In this document: piece after piece, positions 7,023 through 9,168 of the stretch
Position numbering within the stretch: the first letter of the stretch is position 1
How the letters are laid out: each line of letters begins with the position of its first letter
Notes under the pieces: generated by a model
The model's input: only the letters and a program-made list of their open reading frames with translations
Told to the model about the DNA's origin: nothing
Databases searched by the model: none
Translations under genes and position numbers: made by a program
Assembly (NCBI GenBank): GCA_016931555.1
Contig: JAFGEM010000022.1
Location: 1-9,168 of the forward strand
DNA from: Candidatus Iainarchaeum sp.
Lineage (GTDB): Archaea; Iainarchaeota; Iainarchaeia; Iainarchaeales; GCA-2688035
Direction: 5' to 3'
Length of the DNA stretch: 9,168 bases

Positions 7023-7475
7023 TTAGTCTTTATGGGCTTCGCTTATTTGCTCTCTAAGGGCTGTAAGTTTTCTTCTCTCGCCCTTTCTTCTCTGGTTTTT
7101 TCTTCTCTCAACACTCGGCTCTGATTCGGAGCCTTCTGCCCAAACCCTGCGTGTAGTGGTTGCCTTGTCTCCCGCTCCCAAGCCTTCAATGCGCTTGGGC
7201 CCCTCTATTACGGTATGTTGCCCAACCTTGCCATATTTTCTTCGCTCTAAGTCCTTTGGCCAGACTTGCTGTTTGTCCCAGTTTCTTCTCCCAATGTCAA
7301 TTTTTGAATTGGAAAGTTTGGCGCGGGGAAAAGAACCTCCGGAAATTGAAGGTGCTTTTTCAAAATGTCCGTCAGAAACAGTAGCTATATTTGGTTTTGC
7401 CCTTCTCACTTGTTTCCTTCTATCTGCACCTTTCCTTCTCTCCCTTGAAACAATTGCTGGTTTTCTGCGTGGCAT
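7023..7475 (-). CDS. 150-aa basic, probably disordered protein with ERRK repeats
   Basis: No known domain is recognised. The protein is extremely rich in arginine and lysine, with few long hydrophobic stretches and no cysteine. ERRK occurs four times (12-15, 77-80, 123-126, 133-136), with DRRK at 18-21. Two 18-residue blocks share the pattern RRxW, ten residues, ERRK: 63-80 and 109-126. The composition predicts an unstructured nucleic-acid-binding protein, perhaps of ribosome or nucleoid, but that is inference from charge alone. The ATG start is supported by a TATA element 33 nt upstream. It ends 60 nt before rfcL on the same strand. An opposite-strand frame covers much of it but reads as the less coherent product. 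Confidence 0.7.
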   Translation of the reverse strand: MPRRKPAIVSRERRKGADRRKQVRRAKPNIATVSDGHFEKAPSISGGSFPRAKLSNSKIDIGRRNWDKQQVWPKDLERRKYGKVGQHTVIEGPKRIEGLGAGDKATTTRRVWAEGSESEPSVERRKNQRRKGERRKLTALREQISEAHKD

Positions 7476-7503
7476 TACTATCCGTATACAAAATATGCTT
7501 GGG

Positions 7504-7513
7504 AATATTTAAA
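7504..7513 (-). promoter_or_regulatory. Putative TATA box of the ERRK-repeat gene
   Basis: TTTAAATATT on the minus strand, centred about 33 nt before the ATG at 7475, so the leader would be only a few nucleotides long. It is the only good TATA-like match in this part of the intergenic region. Confidence 0.5.
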
Positions 7514-7530
7514 GTTTTTCTTTAGTCATT

Positions 7531-7579
7531 TTCAGGCTAAGTGCTGGGTTAATTTCATACTTGCTGCACTTCAGGTGCA
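7531..7579. other. Overlapping inverted repeats in the 168-nt divergent intergenic region
   Basis: AAGTGC (7539-7544) is complementary to GCACTT (7566-7571), and TGCAC (7565-7569) to GTGCA (7575-7579); the two hairpins share bases and exclude each other. TTCAGG also occurs twice (7531-7536 and 7570-7575). They lie between two outward-facing promoters, so they may be a regulator site rather than an RNA structure. No gene, tRNA or terminator is evident here. Confidence 0.25.
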
Positions 7580-7610
7580 TTAATCTCCTGGTTGCCGCTA
7601 TCCCGTATGG

Positions 7611-7620
7611 ATTTTAATAA
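7611..7620 (+). promoter_or_regulatory. Putative TATA box of the class I methyltransferase gene
   Basis: ATTTTAATAA is centred about 28 nt before the ATG at 7644, and no ribosome site lies in between (the spacer is T-rich). This is the geometry expected of a leaderless archaeal message. Confidence 0.55.
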
Positions 7621-7643
7621 ACATTCCTATTTTTTTAATTACA

Positions 7644-8198
7644 ATGGATAAAGAAAGCAAAAGGGTTTGCCCCGTAGAACACGCGGGTTCTCTTGAAAGC
7701 AGGTTCAGGAGGCTTTTGCATAATCCAAAAAAAATTCTTTCCCCGCACGTTAAACCCGGAATGAGTGCTCTTGACTTTGGATGCGGACCCGGCTTGTTTG
7801 CACTAGAAATGGCAAAACTCGTTGGTTCAGAAGGAAAAGTTGTGGCAGCGGATTTGCAGCAGGAAATGCTTGACAGGCTTAAGGCAAAGCTTGCAGGAAC
7901 AGAACTGGAAAGCACAATCAAGCTGCATAAAACCAGCGAAAACAAAATTGGCTTGAATGAAAAGTTTGATTTTATTCTCGCATTTTACGTTGTTCATGAA
8001 ACACCGAATACGGAAAATTTTTTTAGGGAAATCAAATCGCTTATGAAGCCAAATGCAAAGTTTCTTGTTGTGGAACCAAATTTCCATGTTTCAAAAAAAG
8101 AATTTGAGGAAACGCTTTCCATTGCAAATTCAGTCGGATTAAAACTGGTTGAACAGCCCAAGATTTTTCTAAGCAGGTCCGCGCTTCTTCAATTATAG
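7644..8198 (+). CDS. Class I SAM-dependent methyltransferase, substrate unknown
   Basis: 184 residues with a Rossmann-type methyltransferase fold. Motif I LDFGCGPG (43-50) binds S-adenosylmethionine; D70 at the end of the second strand (VVAAD) should bind the ribose; DFILAFYVVHE (109-119) is the fourth-strand region and MKPNAKFLVVEP (134-145) the fifth. The N-terminal stretch CPVEHAGSLESRFRRLLHNP (9-28) resembles the lead-in of a group of small methyltransferases of archaea and bacteria, in which a Cys-Pro and an Arg-Arg precede motif I; I cannot name a substrate for that group. The start is supported by a TATA box 28 nt upstream. It converges with the membrane methyltransferase gene, leaving 13 nt between stops. 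Arsenite, small-molecule, lipid or protein methylation all remain open. Confidence 0.88.
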   Translation: MDKESKRVCPVEHAGSLESRFRRLLHNPKKILSPHVKPGMSALDFGCGPGLFALEMAKLVGSEGKVVAADLQQEMLDRLKAKLAGTELESTIKLHKTSENKIGLNEKFDFILAFYVVHETPNTENFFREIKSLMKPNAKFLVVEPNFHVSKKEFEETLSIANSVGLKLVEQPKIFLSRSALLQL

Positions 8199-8211
8199 GA
8201 TTTGCGCCTTT

Positions 8212-8727
8212 TCAAAACCAAGTGTGTTTTTTGTATTCTTTGTACTGCGGGTATTTCTCTTCCAATTTTTTTTCCTCGAGCCTTGCCCAGTAAGCCATGT
8301 GCAATACCCAGATAACAGAGGATGCCAGTGTTGCAATGCTTTGCGTAAAAATTGGCAAACCCACAACCCAAAACGAAAAACCAAGGTAAATTGGGTGCCT
8401 TACTTTGGAATAGGCGCCTGTTGTGTTGAGATATTCTTTCTCGGCAAAACCTTTGGCGCCCTTGTGCGACCACACAAAAAAGAAGACTCCCAGCAAAAAC
8501 AATAACAGGCCGGAGTATGCCAGCCAGCTGGGAAGCGTGGCTTTGAAAGGGTCCAAAGAAACCATTGAAAACCAAGCAAACCAATAAACGAACACCAAAA
8601 CGCTTATCCGCCTTAAATGCTTTTCCTTCAACTGGATTCTTTTTTTCGCCTCGAGCGAATGCGCCATGGAACGGACAAAGTAGCATATGAAGCAAATTCC
8701 AAACCAGAAGAAAAATAATTCGGCCAC
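8212..8727 (-). CDS. Membrane methyltransferase of the isoprenylcysteine carboxyl methyltransferase (ICMT)-like family
   Basis: 171 residues with about four to five membrane segments (about 4-20, 41-57, 67-87, 112-126, 130-147). The C-terminal half carries the family signature: TTGAYSKVRHPIYLG (102-116), where the RHPxY core helps bind S-adenosylmethionine, and EEKKLEEKYPQYKEY (151-165), the charged motif before the end. Family members methylate prenyl-cysteine carboxyl groups, phospholipid head groups or unidentified lipids; prokaryotic members mostly lack an assigned substrate. The start is a GTG, with GAGGT 9 nt before it and an AT-rich element 18-27 nt upstream; an ATG at codon 21 would delete the first membrane segment. 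A longer overlapping frame on the same strand has no such motifs. Confidence 0.88.
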   Translation of the reverse strand: MAELFFFWFGICFICYFVRSMAHSLEAKKRIQLKEKHLRRISVLVFVYWFAWFSMVSLDPFKATLPSWLAYSGLLLFLLGVFFFVWSHKGAKGFAEKEYLNTTGAYSKVRHPIYLGFSFWVVGLPIFTQSIATLASSVIWVLHMAYWARLEEKKLEEKYPQYKEYKKHTWF

Positions 8728-8744
8728 AATAACATAACCTCATG

Positions 8745-8754
8745 AAAATTTAAT
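8745..8754 (-). promoter_or_regulatory. Candidate TATA element of the ICMT-like gene
   Basis: ATTAAATTTT on the minus strand, centred about 22 nt before the GTG at 8727. This is slightly close for a TATA box. An alternative, TATAATTAA near 8800-8808, would give a leader of about 50 nt that includes the GAGGT ribosome site. Confidence 0.35.
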
Positions 8755-8807
8755 AATTTTTGGGTCAAACAACCAAAAAAAGGCATAGAAAGTCGGTCGT
8801 TAATTAT

Positions 8808-8824
8808 AGGCTCAGGATTGAGTT
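8808..8824. repeat. 17-nt direct repeat, copy A
   Basis: AGGCTCAGGATTGAGTT, matching 9093-9109 at 16 of 17 positions. It contains CTCA/TGAG half-sites and runs into the perfect palindrome GAGTTAACTC (8820-8829). On the minus strand it is followed directly by TATAATTAA. It lies in the 128-nt gap between the zinc-finger gene and the ICMT-like gene. Confidence 0.55.
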
Positions 8825-8855
8825 AACTCCGCGTTTGCCAATACTTTAGCTTATA

Positions 8856-9065
8856 TTAACGAATTTTTTTTGCCAAACAGGTTGGGCAAGTTCTGTTCTT
8901 TGCTTTCTTGTTGTACTGTATCCTGAAATTCCTTCTGCATTCATCAGAGCAAAAGCAGTACTCTGACTTTCCAATAGCTTTAACAAAAGGCAATTTTTCT
9001 GTTTCCTTGCCGCACCAAAAGCATTTCGACACTTTTTTCTTGTTAAGAAATGAAAATAAATCCAA
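8856..9065 (-). CDS. 69-aa TRASH/MYM-type (FCS) zinc-finger protein
   Basis: Six cysteines are placed as in treble-clef metal-binding modules: C15xxC18, then YCFCSDEC with C37, C39 and C43, followed by RRNF, and a final CPTC pair (60/63). The CxxC, about 20 residues, CxxxC and aromatic arrangement is that of the TRASH/YHS and FCS-type zinc fingers; these occur in archaeal metal-sensing or metal-handling proteins and as small stand-alone proteins. The extra CPTC near the end may add a second site. It is basic and lacks a DNA-binding domain outside the finger. The start is TTG at 9065, the only candidate in frame, preceded by AGAAGGGG. It lies 21 nt after the partial gene at the window edge. 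Confidence 0.8.
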   Translation of the reverse strand: MDLFSFLNKKKVSKCFWCGKETEKLPFVKAIGKSEYCFCSDECRRNFRIQYNKKAKNRTCPTCLAKKIR

Positions 9066-9080
9066 GCCAGCCCCTTCTGA

Positions 9081-9090
9081 GAAAATTTAA
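9081..9090 (-). promoter_or_regulatory. Candidate TATA element of the zinc-finger gene
   Basis: TTTAAATTTT on the minus strand, centred about 21 nt before the TTG at 9065 and immediately after copy B of the 17-nt repeat. It overlaps the probable stop codon of the upstream gene. Confidence 0.35.
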
Positions 9091-9168
9091 ACAGGCTCAG
9101 GGTTGAGTTGTATCATCATTCTTGCGTCTGAAGGTGTTAACCTCATCATCGCCCGAAAAAACGTAGGC
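9087..9168 (-). CDS. 3' end of an unidentified gene (partial)
   Basis: Reading leftward from the window edge, a frame of 26 codons ends with TAA at 9087-9089 and finishes RLTPSDARMMIQLNPEPV. The gene begins outside the window and cannot be named. A second minus-strand frame, ending with TGA at 9097-9099 (final residues RRKNDDTTQP), is also open to the edge, so the frame is uncertain. The first is preferred because its end is close to the next gene and its sequence resembles a folded protein end. Copy B of the 17-nt repeat encodes part of this C-terminus in that frame. Confidence 0.45.
   Translation of the reverse strand, partial: PTFFRAMMRLTPSDARMMIQLNPEPV
9093..9109. repeat. 17-nt direct repeat, copy B
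   Basis: AGGCTCAGGGTTGAGTT, one mismatch from the copy at 8808-8824 and in the same orientation. The two copies flank the zinc-finger gene. Here it overlaps the probable end of the partial gene and lies just upstream (minus strand) of a TATA-like element. Confidence 0.55.

Noticed and set aside
7156..7512. 118-codon plus-strand frame opposite the ERRK-repeat gene
   Set aside because: It starts inside the opposite gene and lacks a promoter or ribosome site. The minus-strand frame has a TATA box at the right distance and internal repeats. Some doubt remains because neither product has a known family.
7565..7579. TGCAC-TTCAG-GTGCA hairpin as a transcription terminator
   Set aside because: The stem is only 5 bp and no T-run follows. 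It also lies upstream of both flanking genes, so there is nothing for it to terminate.
8189..8743. 184-codon minus-strand frame overlapping the ICMT-like gene, longer and starting with ATG
   Set aside because: It shows no family motif, whereas the overlapping frame from GTG 8727 has RHPxY and the EEKKLEEKYPQYKEY motif in the right order.
8630..8786. Small minus-strand frame starting at ATG 8786 (MPFFGCLTQK...)
   Set aside because: It runs into the ICMT-like gene in another frame and has no ribosome site or sensible protein character.

Overview
The window is archaeal. It carries an archaeal Nob1 endonuclease, the archaeal/eukaryotic form of PheRS (alpha subunit with an N-terminal winged-helix extension, short 547-residue beta subunit) and a replication factor C large subunit. 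Several genes have an AT-rich TATA element about 25-33 nt before the start codon, which fits leaderless archaeal transcripts. The A+T-rich composition, dense packing and small proteins would suit a DPANN-type archaeon, but that lineage is a guess. I see no rRNA, tRNA, CRISPR, insertion sequence or phage gene.

Left part (1-1533, + strand): the 3' end of a gene for a membrane-anchored protein, then a tight run of four small membrane proteins at 428, 794, 978 and 1357. Two of the four are 58 aa. The first and third are clear paralogues of each other. The function of this cluster is unknown, and it is the least explained part of the window.

Centre (1587-6962): nob1 (-) and the pheS operon (+) diverge from one AT palindrome that can act as TATA box both ways. 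The operon is pheS, an unrecognised 98-aa basic protein, then pheT, joined by two TAATG stop/start overlaps. pheT converges with the RFC large subunit gene (-), and their 3' ends overlap by 4 bp. The RFC protein ends in QTRLF, which looks like a PCNA-interacting motif cut short. The window thus combines 18S/16S rRNA 3'-end maturation, phenylalanine tRNA charging and clamp loading, all core information processing.

Right part (7023-9168): a highly basic, probably disordered 150-aa protein with ERRK repeats (-), upstream of rfcL but apparently with its own promoter; a class I SAM methyltransferase (+); an integral-membrane ICMT-like methyltransferase (-); a 69-aa TRASH/MYM-type zinc-finger protein (-); and the 3' end of another minus-strand gene at the edge. 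A 17-nt direct repeat with one mismatch (8808-8824 and 9093-9109) sits just before a TATA-like element upstream of the last two complete minus-strand genes, and may be a shared regulatory site.

Nothing here is a recognisable new defence or mobile system. The points most worth following are the small membrane-protein cluster, the protein embedded between pheS and pheT, the ERRK-repeat protein and the 17-nt repeat.
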